NCBI GenBank assembly: GCA_050950645.1 | Contig: JBMNHZ010000013.1 | Span: 1-64,000 of the forward strand | Direction of reading: 5' to 3' | Source of the DNA: BRH-c25 sp012519325 | Lineage (GTDB): Bacteria; Bacillota; Clostridia; Lutisporales; Lutisporaceae | DNA length: 64,000 nt | Part shown: one piece after another, positions 9,433 through 19,557 of the stretch | Numbering within the stretch: position 1 is the first letter of the stretch | Layout: each line of letters opens with the position of its first letter | Notes under the pieces: model-generated | Told to the model about the DNA's origin: nothing | Seen by the model: the letters and a program-made list of their open reading frames with translations, nothing else | The model's database searches: none | Made by a program: the position numbers and the translations under genes

Positions 9433-10533
9433 TTAATTCAAGCAACTATTATAACATTCAATAAGTATGTTCGCTTGGCTCTCCCAGTTGTATTTTTCAT
9501 TTATCGCCCTGCGACCATTTTTATGTAGCTCTTCCGCATACGTCTTATTATTTCTTATCTTGTTTATTGCATCACATATCGCATCAATATTATTAGGATC
9601 TACACATATTCCACATCTGTTTCCTTCTACTATTTCTTTATACACAGGGAAGTCTGATGAAATAACAGGTATTCCAGCAGCCATATATTCAAATAATTTT
9701 ATAGGATATGACATTGAATCATTTGGTGTGTTTAATAATGTTACAAAACCCATACTTGAATTACTCAATATTTCTGAAATATCGGCCCTTCCTAGAAAAC
9801 CCAAATACCTAACATTATTGTATTTCCCAATCAATTCTTGCTCTAAGCCTGTCGAATGAAATTTACCACATAGATTAAGTTTTAATCCAGTTTCATGTGC
9901 TGCTTTTGCAATCTGTTTGATACCTCTACTATTTGAAAGGTCGCCAACATAGCAAGCTGGATTGAGGTTTGAATATTTGTCACCTGAATAATTTATCTCT
10001 TCGACAGAAGGAAAGTTACAGATTTCCCAAACAGAGTTATTCAAATGTTTAAACCTCTCCTTTATGTGAGGAGTCGGAACAATAATTGCATCATACTTCT
10101 TTACGCATCTGTTTTCATAAAATTCAAATACCGCAGATACAATTCGTCTCATAAAGTGAGGTATCCACTCCTTAGCAAGAATTTGTCTTGGTACATCTTC
10201 ATGCGAATCATATATAACACAATAACCTTGTTTTTTTAGCTTGATACCCAAGCCCAAAAGTTCAGGGTCATGGAAATGATAAATATCAGCTTTTAATTCC
10301 ATGGCTTTCTTATAGGCTTGCTTTCTGGCGCTTATAGACAGAATCCTTAATATTCTATTTTTATAAGGACTCTTTACTGACAAAATCTTTATTCCATTGG
10401 ACTCCTCGTTATCTTGATCATCATTTACTATAAGTATGACTTCATTTCCTTCTTTAGCTATAGATACGCACTCTTTCCAAAATATACGTATATCATACCT
10501 TGGGTGTACGGTTGTAATATGGCATATTTTCAT
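9433..10533 (-). CDS. Glycosyltransferase family 4 (capsule-type)
   Basis: About 366 aa from the ATG at 10533, which has GGAAGAGG 5 nt upstream; a GTG 18 nt earlier has no binding site. It starts MKICHITTVHPRYDIRIFWK, contains ADIYHFHDPELLGLG and DSHEDVPRQIL in the N-terminal domain, and has FEYMAAGIPVISSDFP in the donor domain, all typical of GT4 capsule/teichuronic-type transferases acting on lipid-linked glycans. No membrane segment. Preceded by another GT4 gene in the same operon. Confidence 0.88.
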   Translation of the reverse strand: MKICHITTVHPRYDIRIFWKECVSIAKEGNEVILIVNDDQDNEESNGIKILSVKSPYKNRILRILSISARKQAYKKAMELKADIYHFHDPELLGLGIKLKKQGYCVIYDSHEDVPRQILAKEWIPHFMRRIVSAVFEFYENRCVKKYDAIIVPTPHIKERFKHLNNSVWEICNFPSVEEINYSGDKYSNLNPACYVGDLSNSRGIKQIAKAAHETGLKLNLCGKFHSTGLEQELIGKYNNVRYLGFLGRADISEILSNSSMGFVTLLNTPNDSMSYPIKLFEYMAAGIPVISSDFPVYKEIVEGNRCGICVDPNNIDAICDAINKIRNNKTYAEELHKNGRRAINEKYNWESQANILIECYNSCLN

Positions 10534-10601
10534 AAAAACCTCTTCCTTCACACAAAAAGTACAAGTCTGCCTTCTTCTAAGATCATAAAGCTTTTTGTAA
10601 T

Positions 10602-11843
10602 CTACGACTCCTCAAATCTTATTAAATCACACAACTTATCTAAATACCTTTTACATACTATATAATTGGTATAATTCTCTTCTATCCATTTCTTACCCTT
10701 AGAACCAATCTCCTGTCTTTTCCCTATACTCATATTAGCATATTTCCTAATTCCCTCAATTATTGCCTCTGTTGAATTTGTATTAACAAAAGTCCCCGAA
10801 CCTGCCTCATTAAGCATGGAAGGATATCCAGAGTATGATGCAACTACAGGTTTACCTGCCATCATATAATCAACAAGTTTATTCATTGATTGTCCGTATT
10901 CCCATACCTTGGAATCTTTTGTAGACAAGTAGAGTATATCACATTTGCTCAGAAAGTATGGAATCTCATATTGCTCGATTCTTGGTCCAATGGTAACATT
11001 TCGGCAATTCTTTAGTCTCTTCTCATATTCCTCTTTTTGATCTCCTTGACCAACTAATACAAAGTATAGATTGGCATTTGACTGAAGAATTTCAATTGCT
11101 TTGATAAAACTATCTAACGCATTAGTCCTTCCCATGCTTCCTGCATAACCAATTACAACGCAACTGTAGTCTGGAAATAATTCATCTATTCTTTTTGATG
11201 GCTCTACTATTAAGTCCCAATTATCATTAATACCAAGAGGAGAAAAAAACACCTTTTTTTCATATCCTAATACATCCTTGACGTGTCTGGATAAGTTTGG
11301 CATAGTACCTACGATTAGGTCTGATTTCATGTAACCTATCTTTTCAATAATCTTGAAGAGCAATACTATAGGATTAAATGAGGACACACCTAACTCTTCC
11401 GTAAATGTTAGTGGATAAATATCTCTAATCTCTAATACCAACTTACATTTGTATATTTTTTTAAGATATAAGCCATACAATACTGTAAGCAGTGATAGGG
11501 AAGATACAATTACCACATCAGGCCTTTCAAGTTTTCGTTTATCTAACCGAAATAAATACCATTCAAAATCGAACCAGCTAAGTATACGTTTAATAGAAGC
11601 ACTTTTCTTGTATTTTAGTGTCTTAATCCAAATATGGTTTAACTTTTCTTCTTTCTCCCAGTTATATCTACATTCGCTTTTCGGATACTCAGCCAGATGG
11701 TTTGAGTCAGAACTAATTAAGTAAACATTAATACCACTTTCACTAAGAAATTTAGCTGTTCTATAAGGTTTTGAACTCACTCCGTACTTCTTAGGAGATC
11801 CATATTTAGATATTATCCATACTGACTTAAGTTCCTTTTTCAT
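10602..11843 (-). CDS. Glycosyltransferase family 4 (WcaI/WbuB-like)
   Basis: A 413-aa GT4 enzyme with an N-terminal SKPYRTAKFLSESGINVYLI segment and a DVVIVSSLSLLTVLYGLYLKK stretch that may touch the membrane. The donor domain has GYAGSMGRTNALDSFIKA and MMAGKPVVASYSGYPSML. The layout resembles WbuB/WcaI-like transferases, often for fucosamine-type sugars, but the substrate is only a guess. GGAGG is 5 nt before the ATG. The roughly 100-nt gap upstream, to the amidotransferase gene, holds no visible feature. Confidence 0.86.
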   Translation of the reverse strand: MKKELKSVWIISKYGSPKKYGVSSKPYRTAKFLSESGINVYLISSDSNHLAEYPKSECRYNWEKEEKLNHIWIKTLKYKKSASIKRILSWFDFEWYLFRLDKRKLERPDVVIVSSLSLLTVLYGLYLKKIYKCKLVLEIRDIYPLTFTEELGVSSFNPIVLLFKIIEKIGYMKSDLIVGTMPNLSRHVKDVLGYEKKVFFSPLGINDNWDLIVEPSKRIDELFPDYSCVVIGYAGSMGRTNALDSFIKAIEILQSNANLYFVLVGQGDQKEEYEKRLKNCRNVTIGPRIEQYEIPYFLSKCDILYLSTKDSKVWEYGQSMNKLVDYMMAGKPVVASYSGYPSMLNEAGSGTFVNTNSTEAIIEGIRKYANMSIGKRQEIGSKGKKWIEENYTNYIVCKRYLDKLCDLIRFEES

Positions 11844-11940
11844 ATAGCCTCCAAACTATTTTTGCAAGGAATTAATCTCTAATTAACATATTCACAAGGC
11901 ACTATGTTAACTTAAATAGCCCTTTGTCTTTTTATATGAT

Positions 11941-13771
11941 CTATAAATTTATCTGATAAAGTTTTGGAATAGAATTAATCACTTTAATAACCTCTTCAAA
12001 ATCCATATTTAGTATATCTAGGTACCAGCGAATATTTTGATAACGTGGCTTGTTTTCATCCTCTACCAGTTTAAGTGCTTCTTCCCGAGTTATTTGACCT
12101 TCACGTATTTGATTGCTTCTGAAAGTATCATGCTCCGTAAAACCTGCTACAGTATAATAAATATAGTTATAAAATGCAGCAGTACCATCCCCGATACGCC
12201 AAGTTGCATTGGTATCTGGTGCCAATTCCCAATCATATTGTCTTAATGTTTCATCTATGAATCTTTTCATCCCAACGCCAATAATCAAAAACGTGAAAGT
12301 AATCTTTTTTCTTAACGAAACTTCGGTAATATTCTCCTGTCAATGTATCCCAAAGAGAACTGTTAAAATAGCCAGGGCTCTGTAACATTGCTTTAAATCT
12401 ATGAGTTTGATATCTAAATTGATTATACAAGCCTGGCATATATACTCTTTTTTCTTCAAAATCAGGTTTTATACCCAAAAAACCTGATTTAAAATGTGTT
12501 ACTTCAAGAGGATTAATTCCCCATAGGTTTAAATCAATACCCGTTTGTTTCCTTACTGTTTCAATATATTTGAAAAAATGTTTATCTCCTGCTGTTAATA
12601 TGCTAATCATGCCTAAATGAGGAGATTTGAGCCAAGCCTTAAGATTTTTTCTTATATTTTCTCTTTTTTTCGAAATATCTGCAGCTACTATAATATTCTC
12701 AACACCAAGTTTGGAACACATTCGACTTATATTTCGGCGTCCTAAATCAGTGACCATACCCCAATCATAGGTATATGTGATAGGGGTCATCTGTAATTCA
12801 TTGACAATTAGATGTAAACTATAAGAGCTATCTCTCCCTCCGGAGAAGGGAACAATACAATCAGGTTCATTATTGCGTCTATATGGCTTAACTAACTCGA
12901 ATAGCTCCTCTTTTGGTCTTTGGTTTATTGCGAGGTTTATAATTACGGCAATAATTGCATACTCCTTCAGAATCAAATGAAATAAACGGCATTGTTTCTG
13001 GCAATATACATTTTGTACAACGTTTAATATTAGGCTTATGATATTGAAGCATAGCCTCTTCAGCAGCTATATTCTTAAATTTAGGAATAAGGTCGTCTCT
13101 TCTCCTCTCTTCATAATCAAAAACCTCTATCGTTTCAGTTTTAGGAATATCAATTATCATTCCATCTTGCCAAATTTGTATAATTTCTTGGCAGGCAATG
13201 CGCTTTAATGGATAACGTTCCGACGCAAAATAGATGTTACCTTTGTTTCTGCCAACATAAAGACTGCCATTATTAGAAAATAGTAATACCTTGCCCAAAC
13301 CAGGAATTGCGAGGGCGGCTGATATAGTACCTTGACATGCTGATAAAATGCGTTTTGGCAAATCTAATAAGTTACCTTGATTCTTAAAATGTTCTATTGC
13401 GACGCCAATAATCGTTTCAGAATCAATTTCAAAATTTCGTTGAATACTAAGAGAATCCCATACTTCCTGTTCGTTAACAATTATTCCATTATGAATCACA
13501 AATAAATCCATCACGAACTACCGGCTGGTTGTCATGTAGTCCATTAGTAATTAGACGGCTATGTCCCATTATTACTTTTGAATCAGACCACTTTTCTTTT
13601 CTTATAACTCTCATGATATCATAGTCAGCCCGTGTTATCTTGTAACCATTTTCGTTGCTGAAAACTAAACCACTTGAATCAGATCCTCTTTGTCGACTAT
13701 GCTTCGCTAGATATAAATAGGTTTTTTCCATCAACTTTTTCCTTAGATATTACTCCAAATATCCCACACAT
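11941..13771 (-). pseudogene. Sugar amidotransferase: class II glutaminase + zinc + PP-loop synthetase (four frameshifts)
   Basis: Five frame segments join into one 608-aa protein. It starts MCGIFGVISKEK at 13771 with the N-terminal cysteine nucleophile of class II glutaminases, then EKTYLYLAKHSRQRGSDSSG, then FVIHNGIIVNEQEVW, a zinc region with two CxxC pairs (RCTKCILPE, CNYCRNY), and the ATP-pyrophosphatase loop PFSGGRDSSYSLH. It ends at TAG 11941. This matches N-acetyl-sugar amidotransferases (WbpG/PseA/WbuX type, acetamidino-sugar formation) with a fused AsnB-like glutaminase. Every join needs removal of exactly one base in a short run (near 13735, 13497, 12905, 12262); the corrected length is a whole number of codons. 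GGGAG lies 9 nt before the ATG. Real loss of function or miscalled bases are both possible; I favour the latter. Confidence 0.8.
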
Positions 13772-13838
13772 AAATATGTCTCCCTTTAATAATATAAATA
13801 CAATTATTCTTTTATTAACTAATATCAAGGCTCAACCA

Positions 13839-14222
13839 TCAGGCAACTCTCCTCGCCGGAACCCCTACATAAGTTCCGGGTTCATTTATATCTCTTACTA
13901 CCACGGCACCTGCACCGGCTATGCGCAGCTGATTATACTCACATTATTGCTTACTGTGCTTCCGATACCTATCCAGGAACCCTTGCAAACATTCACTATG
14001 CCGGCTAAGTGAGCTCCCGGTGATATATGAACGTAATCTTGTATAAGGTTATCATTCTCCGGGGTAACTCCGGTATTTATTACACATCCTCTGCATTTGC
14101 GATTACTTTTAATCTCAAAGACACTTTTAACAATTCATTATCATCAATGAAAGCAATAATCTTCCATATATTCTTTTTTGCAATGTCAGCTGCCACTTTT
14201 CCACCACCTTCTGCATCAATTA
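13839..14222 (-). pseudogene. pglD: PglD/NeuD-type sugar N-acetyltransferase remnant
   Basis: The minus strand holds three separated matches to this family in the right order: an N-terminal LLIIDAEGGGKVAADIAKK segment (family consensus IIGAGGHGKVVADIA), then GCVINTGVTPENDNL with DYVHISPGAHLAG, and finally IAGAGAVVVRDINEPGTYVG with VPARRVA and TGA. About 65 residues of the middle are absent, an in-frame TAA precedes the first segment, and the frame changes twice. Unlike other broken genes here this one has a real internal deletion, so it is true decay. The intact enzyme acetylates UDP-4-amino-sugars made by the PglF and PglE homologues nearby. Confidence 0.75.
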
Positions 14223-14250
14223 TCAATAATTTTTATTCTTTGTATTTAAG

Positions 14251-14826
14251 CTATTGTTTAGCTTTTTCATTTAAATATTGCCTTTCTAAGTCAAGTAAAT
14301 CTTTTTTTCTATCCTTTATCTTTTTTACTGGGGACCCAACATAAATCCCCCATGGTTCTAAATCTTTTATCACTAAAGAATTTGCACCAACTGAACAGCC
14401 TTCACCTATTGCTACCTTCGGTAGAATCGTGCTATTAGTTCCAATAATCACGTGTTTCCCTAATCTAACCTCCCCCTCTGTTATGGCTTTATATTTTGAA
14501 GGAACAGTTGGATTAGTTAGGGTACTGCCGGAATAATCATCTGTTGCACTATATATACTGCATCGAGATGAAAGTCCAGCAAAATCTTCAATAGAGACTC
14601 CTCCATTGCCTATAATAATACAGTGAAAAGCAATATGCACGTTTGAGCCGATTTGAATCCCCTTACTTCCTCCTACTAAGCAACAAAAATCATCAATTCT
14701 TACATCATTACCAATAGATATTGTTTCAGGTATATAGATACTTGCTTTTCTACTAATCTTCACGTTTTTCCCAACAGATTTTAATCCAAGTTCTATTAAT
14801 TCATTATCACTATAAAAAGAGTCCAT
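14251..14826 (-). CDS. Left-handed beta-helix acetyltransferase (WbbJ/LacA-like)
   Basis: About 191 aa of hexapeptide repeats (for example ISIGNDVRIDDF, IQIGSNVHIAFH, VRLGKHVIIGTN, VAIGEGCSVGAN), ending IYVGSPVKKIKDRKKD. These are the hallmarks of trimeric O-acetyltransferases using acetyl-CoA, cytoplasmic, acting on a glycan sugar. The ATG at 14826 is preferred: AGAGGAG lies 8 nt before it but only 2 nt before the ATG at 14832. Next to it lies the decayed PglD-type gene; this intact enzyme could in principle replace it, but it is closer to the sugar O-acetyltransferase branch. Confidence 0.86.
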   Translation of the reverse strand: MDSFYSDNELIELGLKSVGKNVKISRKASIYIPETISIGNDVRIDDFCCLVGGSKGIQIGSNVHIAFHCIIIGNGGVSIEDFAGLSSRCSIYSATDDYSGSTLTNPTVPSKYKAITEGEVRLGKHVIIGTNSTILPKVAIGEGCSVGANSLVIKDLEPWGIYVGSPVKKIKDRKKDLLDLERQYLNEKAKQ

Positions 14827-14873
14827 AGTCATTTCTCCTCTACCTATATTTTAGTGGTAACACTTCTTATTTA

Positions 14874-15554
14874 TCACTCACCCCTAAATGGCTCCATCGT
14901 AGCAGCTGACTCTGAATTAATTCCTTCTTTTATAAAAACCTTTATAAATGTTAAAATAATTATCTTCCAGTCCCCTATAAAACTCACATTATCTACGTAT
15001 TCTATATCAAGATTAAACTTATCTTCCCAGCTGATAGAATTGCGGCCATTAATTTGAGCTAAGCCGGATAATCCGGGTCTTACTTCATGACGTCGTTTCT
15101 GGTATTCATTATAAAGAGGCAGATATTGAACTAATAGTGGTCTAGGTCCGACTATTGACATGTCTCCCTTTAAAATATTAAATAACTCCGGCAATTCATC
15201 TAATGATGTAGATCGTAAGAACTTGCCAAATTTAGTAAGTCTCACTTCATCCGGCAGCATCTCACCATTCTCATCTCTCTTATCCGTCATGGTTCTAAAC
15301 TTATAAATAGTAAATATCCTCTCATTCAGTCCCGGTCTTTTCTGCTTAAACAACACCGGACTGCCTAATTTAACTCTCACTAATAAGCCTATAATCAACA
15401 TTACAGGACTAAGGATTATTATTGCAATCAAAGATAATATAAAATCCATTGGTCTTTTAAAAAACCTTCTGTAAATACCTCTTGAATTAGTCATTTGGTC
15501 AGTTGGCAAGCTAGTCAGGTTTGAATTCTTTTTTAATTCAGTCTGCATCTGCAT
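14874..15554 (-). CDS. Initiating phosphosugar transferase (PglC/EpsL/WcaJ family)
   Basis: Transfers a sugar-1-phosphate to undecaprenyl phosphate, starting repeat-unit synthesis at the inner membrane face. About 226 aa with one hydrophobic segment near residues 35-55 (DFILSLIAIIILSPVMLIIG), then the family motifs LFKQKRPGLNERIFTIYKFR, TMTDKRDENGEMLPD, LRSTSLDELPELFNILKGDM and SIVGPRPLL. The short form lacks the N-terminal domain of WbaP, which fits monotopic PglC-like enzymes. The ATG at 15554 overlaps the aminotransferase stop (TGATG), so translation is coupled. Its likely substrate is the product of the neighbouring dehydratase and aminotransferase. Confidence 0.92.
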   Translation of the reverse strand: MQMQTELKKNSNLTSLPTDQMTNSRGIYRRFFKRPMDFILSLIAIIILSPVMLIIGLLVRVKLGSPVLFKQKRPGLNERIFTIYKFRTMTDKRDENGEMLPDEVRLTKFGKFLRSTSLDELPELFNILKGDMSIVGPRPLLVQYLPLYNEYQKRRHEVRPGLSGLAQINGRNSISWEDKFNLDIEYVDNVSFIGDWKIIILTFIKVFIKEGINSESAATMEPFRGE

Positions 15555-16682
15555 CACCACAGTCTCTTAATAATATCAACAATCCTATATAGATCATCAT
15601 CTTCCATCTTTGTATCACTTGGCAGGCATACACCGTTCTCAAATATCTTCTCTGATACATCTCTGCCAATATAATCATACTTTTCAAAGAAAGGCTGCAT
15701 ATGCATCGGCTTCCATATCGGTCTTGTCTCAATATTCTCTTTCTCAAGAGTCTCCATGATATAAAGGGGTCTAACCTTACTATTCAGAGTAATGCAGCTT
15801 AACCAATAATTCGGGGAATTCCATTCATTGATTGGCATAAACTCAACACCATCAAGTCCCCCAAGCTCTCTCCTGTAGAATTCAAATATTTCTTTCTTCT
15901 TCTGAAGTCTCTTATCCAATACCTTTAGTTGCCCTCTTCCTATACCGGCAACGATATTACTCATACGATAGTTAAATCCTAATTCGCTGTGCTGATAATG
16001 CCTTGCAGCATCCCTTGCCTGGGTTGCCCAGAATCTTACCTTTGCTACACGTTCCTCATTGTCAGAAACAAGCATCCCGCCACCGGAAGTGGTTATAATT
16101 TTATTCCCATTAAAAGAGAAAATACCATAATCACCAATAGGTACCTGTATGCTTACCTTTATACTGTGTCCCCAAGCTCTCGGCAGCATCCTCAATCAGC
16201 GGCACATTATGCGCCTTACATAGCCCGATAATTTTATCCATATCTGCTGATAAACCATAGAGATGAACAACTATTACTGCTTTCACATCCGGATATTTCC
16301 GAAAAGCTGCTTCTAAAGCTTCGGGATCTATATTCCATGTTTTATAATCGCTATCAATAAATACAGGTATAGCATTTGCATAAATAATGGGATTTGCTGT
16401 AGCTGAAAAAGTAAATGTCGGGCAGAATACAATATCTCCTGCACCTACTCCGGCAGCCTTAAGTGCCATATGGATAGCTGCCGTTCCTGAACTAAGCGCT
16501 GCAGCTGATTTCACACCCAACCTGGCAGCAAGCTCATTCTCAAACTCGTTCACATTCTTCCCAAGGGGTGCGATCCAATTGGTATCAAAAGCTTCCTGTA
16601 TATATTGCATTTCGTATCCTTCATCGCTCATGTGAGGAGAAGACAGGTAGATTCTTTTATTTGCAGTAGTTTGTGTTGCCAT
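15554..16682 (-). pseudogene. DegT/DnrJ/EryC1 sugar aminotransferase (PglE/EpsN-like), one frameshift
   Basis: PLP-dependent amination of a UDP-4-keto-sugar. The first frame from the ATG at 16682 reads YLSSPHMSDEGYE, SGTAAIHMALKAAGVGAGD and VVHLYGLSADMDKI through IEDAAESLGTQYKGKHTGT. The second resumes at GDYGIFSFNGNKIITTSGGG, which holds the PLP-binding lysine, and ends at TGA 15554. Removing one T near 16148 joins them into a 375-aa protein, the usual size. AGGAAAGGAAG precedes the start. The operon order dehydratase - aminotransferase - PglC matches bacillosamine-type pathways. Confidence 0.87.
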
Positions 16683-16739
16683 TTTACAGACTTCCTTTCC
16701 TTATTAGTTAATTAGATTGTTAAAAGGCTGTCCGACTTT

Positions 16740-18588
16740 TTACTTTGTTGCTGCAGCTTCATCATTTCCGTTATTATAGTTTAATACTATACTACCTAGA
16801 CATTCCTTTGTTCTCTGTTTATTATCAAGACTCTCTTCCAATTCCTTTATTTTCCCAATCAATTCATCATAATCAAGTTCCATCGGTTTCCCTACGAATA
16901 TACTTTTGTGCCTGGTGCCCTCTACACCCTCCTCCGCTAAGAGAAGTTCTTCATATAACTTTTCACCGGGTCTCAGCCCTGAAAACTCAATCTTTATATC
17001 AACATCCGGTTCAAAGCCTGAAAGTTTTATCAGGTCCTTGGCCAGATCCAATATCTTTACTGATTGTCCCATATCCAGTATAAATATTTCTCCGCCTTTT
17101 GCCATTGCCCCTGCCTGTATCACAAGTTTTGCAGCCTCCGGTATGGTCATGAAGTACCTTGTTATATCAGGATGGGTAACAGTAACAGGACCCCCTGCTT
17201 CTATCTGCCTCTTAAATAGAGGTATAACGCTTCCATTGCTGCCAAGTACATTTCCAAAACGTACTGCAACAAATTCCGTTTCACTCTTTTTGTTCATGGA
17301 TTGAACTATCATTTCCGCTGCTCGCTTTGTCGCACCCATTACATTTGTGGGATTCACTGCTTTATCGGTAGAGATCATTACAAATCTTTTTACTTTATAT
17401 TTATCTGCACACTGCACTGTATTCAAGGTGCCTATTATATTATTCTTCACTGCCTCCGTCGGATTGACTTCCATTAAGGGAACATGCTTATGGGCTGCCG
17501 CATGGAATACCACTCCCGGCTTGTAGATTTCAAATACTTGCTCAAGCCTCTTCTTATCCCTGACTGAAGCAATAACTACTTCCATGTTAAGCTTATTCTT
17601 AAAGGAGTGCTTCAATTCCTGCTGCAGGTCATAGGCATTGTTTTCATATATATCCAATATAATAAGCTTCTTTGGATGAAAACGGGCTATCTGCCTGCAA
17701 AGCTCGGAGCCTATGGAGCCTCCACCCCCCGTAACGAGCACTGTTTCATTCTTTATATAACCGGATACTTCCTTAATATTCAGATTAACCTCATCACGTC
17801 CGAGCAGGTCTTCTATGTTAACATCCCTGATACTCTTTATGCTTACGTCTTCGTTGATTATCTCATACACTCCCGGAAGCTTTTTGAGCTTGCATTTTGT
17901 CTCTTTGCAAATTCTCAGAATATCGGATATTTCACTTTTTTGTGCCGAGGGTACTGCAATGATTATCTCATCAATGCCATATTCCTTTACTAGCTCCTAT
18001 CAGCTTGTCTCTGCCTCCCTTGACCGGCACCCCATGAATATGGGAGTTATGCTTCTTGATATCGTCATCCAATGCCAATACGGGTATTGAATTAAGTTCC
18101 TGATGATCCTTCAGCTCCTTTATGACCATGGAGCCCGCTTCTCCGGCTCCTATAACCATCACCCTGGTCACTCCGCCGGTATACTTGACAACTATATTTT
18201 TTACCCTTCTGCTTATACGATAACTGAGTCTTGTTCCTCCAAGCGCCAGAAAAGTAAGTATACCTGCCATGGCATATACGGATCTGGGCAGTCTGACATT
18301 AAAGTACTGTCCGAAAAGAAAAGTCAATATCCCTTCAATTGATACAGCAAAAGCAAGCTGAAGTAATTCGTCAATGCTTGCATATCTCCAAAGGCTCCTA
18401 TATAATCCAAAAATATAATACACTGCAATCTTTATTGCAGTAAGATATATTATTGTATTTAAAAATATATCCGTATATTGTTTTGGTATGCTGCCATCAA
18501 ACCTGAATACCAAAGCTACATATATGCATGCATTGACTAATATTATATCCAGAACTAACAGCATAATCTTTCTGACATTAGCTTTCAT
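16740..18588 (-). pseudogene. Membrane-bound UDP-sugar 4,6-dehydratase (PglF/CapD/EpsC-like), one frameshift
   Basis: Converts a UDP-N-acetylhexosamine to a 4-keto-6-deoxy sugar. The first frame (18588 down to 17971) has four hydrophobic segments and a first nucleotide-binding motif RVMVIGAGEAGSMVI. The second frame contains VLVTGGGGSIGSELCRQI (NAD site), STDKAVNPTNVMGATKRAAE in place of the classic YxxxK, and SGLRPGEKLYEELL. One extra G near 17993 separates them; without it DKLI runs into LVKEYGIDEIIIAVPS and the protein is 615 aa, normal for the family. AGGTAGGATAAGA lies before the ATG. Confidence 0.88.
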
Positions 18589-18618
18589 TCTTATCCTACC
18601 TATCCAATCATATCTAGA

Positions 18619-19515
18619 TTAGCCTTTTTGCTTTTCATGTTTAAGCCACTCAACTGTAAAAGCTGCCAATATCCCGACACACAGACCGGCAATCATCGAT
18701 AATACAATAATGCCTTTCCTGTTTGGTGAAATTGAATCTTCAGGCTCTACTGCATGTAATAATATATAAGCATTGGAGTTAGTATTGAGATATGTCTCAA
18801 TAAGCTTCAATCGATTATATTCCACCTTAAGCGATTTATAAACCTCAATTGAGGGAATAAGATCATCATTATACAGCCCGTTTATATAGCTTTCATCGAC
18901 ATGCTGTACCGACAGATATTCGCTTACATGTATTCCCGACTGCTGTATATCAATACCTTTCTGTCCCGCTGCATTCACTTTATGCCTCTGCAATTCTGTA
19001 TCTACATTCTTTCTTCCCAATTCAATCTGCTTTTCAATAATAACAAGCTGCTGCTGTATCTCTTCCCTCATGTACCGGGATGATAGCTCACATAAAGTAT
19101 CTGCGGCAGCATTTGCAATATGAGCAACATCTTTTTTCTCTTTATACTTTGCAGTTAGTATAATGGTTCTTCCATTTACACCCTTGCTTGAAGATATAAT
19201 CGCCATAAGATCCGAATTACTGATATGGATATTCTTGCTTTCAAGTACTTTGCTCACTTGTTCGGTATACTGCGGATCTTCCATTTGCTTAAGCAGCGCA
19301 CCAATAATAACGCCTGAACTATAATCTTCATCAAATGTCATTACACCGGTATCTACCTTATTTATTTCAACTTCTGCTTTAGCCTGGTACATCGTGACAA
19401 CTGCAAAACAACTATAAATAATTGAACAAATCGCTGATATAATAAAAATCGCTATTATCAGTACCTTATGCTTGTTCACTATTCCAACCAATTCTCTAAA
19501 GCCTATCTCATCCAT
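18619..19515 (-). CDS. Wzz/YveK-type chain-length determinant
   Basis: A polysaccharide co-polymerase of about 298 aa. The ATG at 19515 is chosen because GGAAGAG lies 6 nt upstream and the product then starts MDEIGFRELVGIVNKHK, like other Wzz proteins; an ATG at 19554 has no binding site. One membrane segment at about residues 18-40 and a second near the C-terminus (IVLSMIAGLCVGILAAF) preceded by SISPNRKG, the proline-rich Wzz signature. The middle is long and helical (coiled coil, residues about 140-190) and extracytoplasmic. No BY-kinase follows. Confidence 0.85.
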   Translation of the reverse strand: MDEIGFRELVGIVNKHKVLIIAIFIISAICSIIYSCFAVVTMYQAKAEVEINKVDTGVMTFDEDYSSGVIIGALLKQMEDPQYTEQVSKVLESKNIHISNSDLMAIISSSKGVNGRTIILTAKYKEKKDVAHIANAAADTLCELSSRYMREEIQQQLVIIEKQIELGRKNVDTELQRHKVNAAGQKGIDIQQSGIHVSEYLSVQHVDESYINGLYNDDLIPSIEVYKSLKVEYNRLKLIETYLNTNSNAYILLHAVEPEDSISPNRKGIIVLSMIAGLCVGILAAFTVEWLKHEKQKG

Positions 19516-19557
19516 GTTTTTCTCTTCCAAAAGCTTCATCTCCTTGATTTGCATTTA

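Noticed and set aside
13674..14012. 112-codon plus-strand frame between the amidotransferase and acetyltransferase genes
   Set aside because: The minus strand in the same place encodes ordered pieces of a PglD/NeuD-type acetyltransferase, which explains the sequence.
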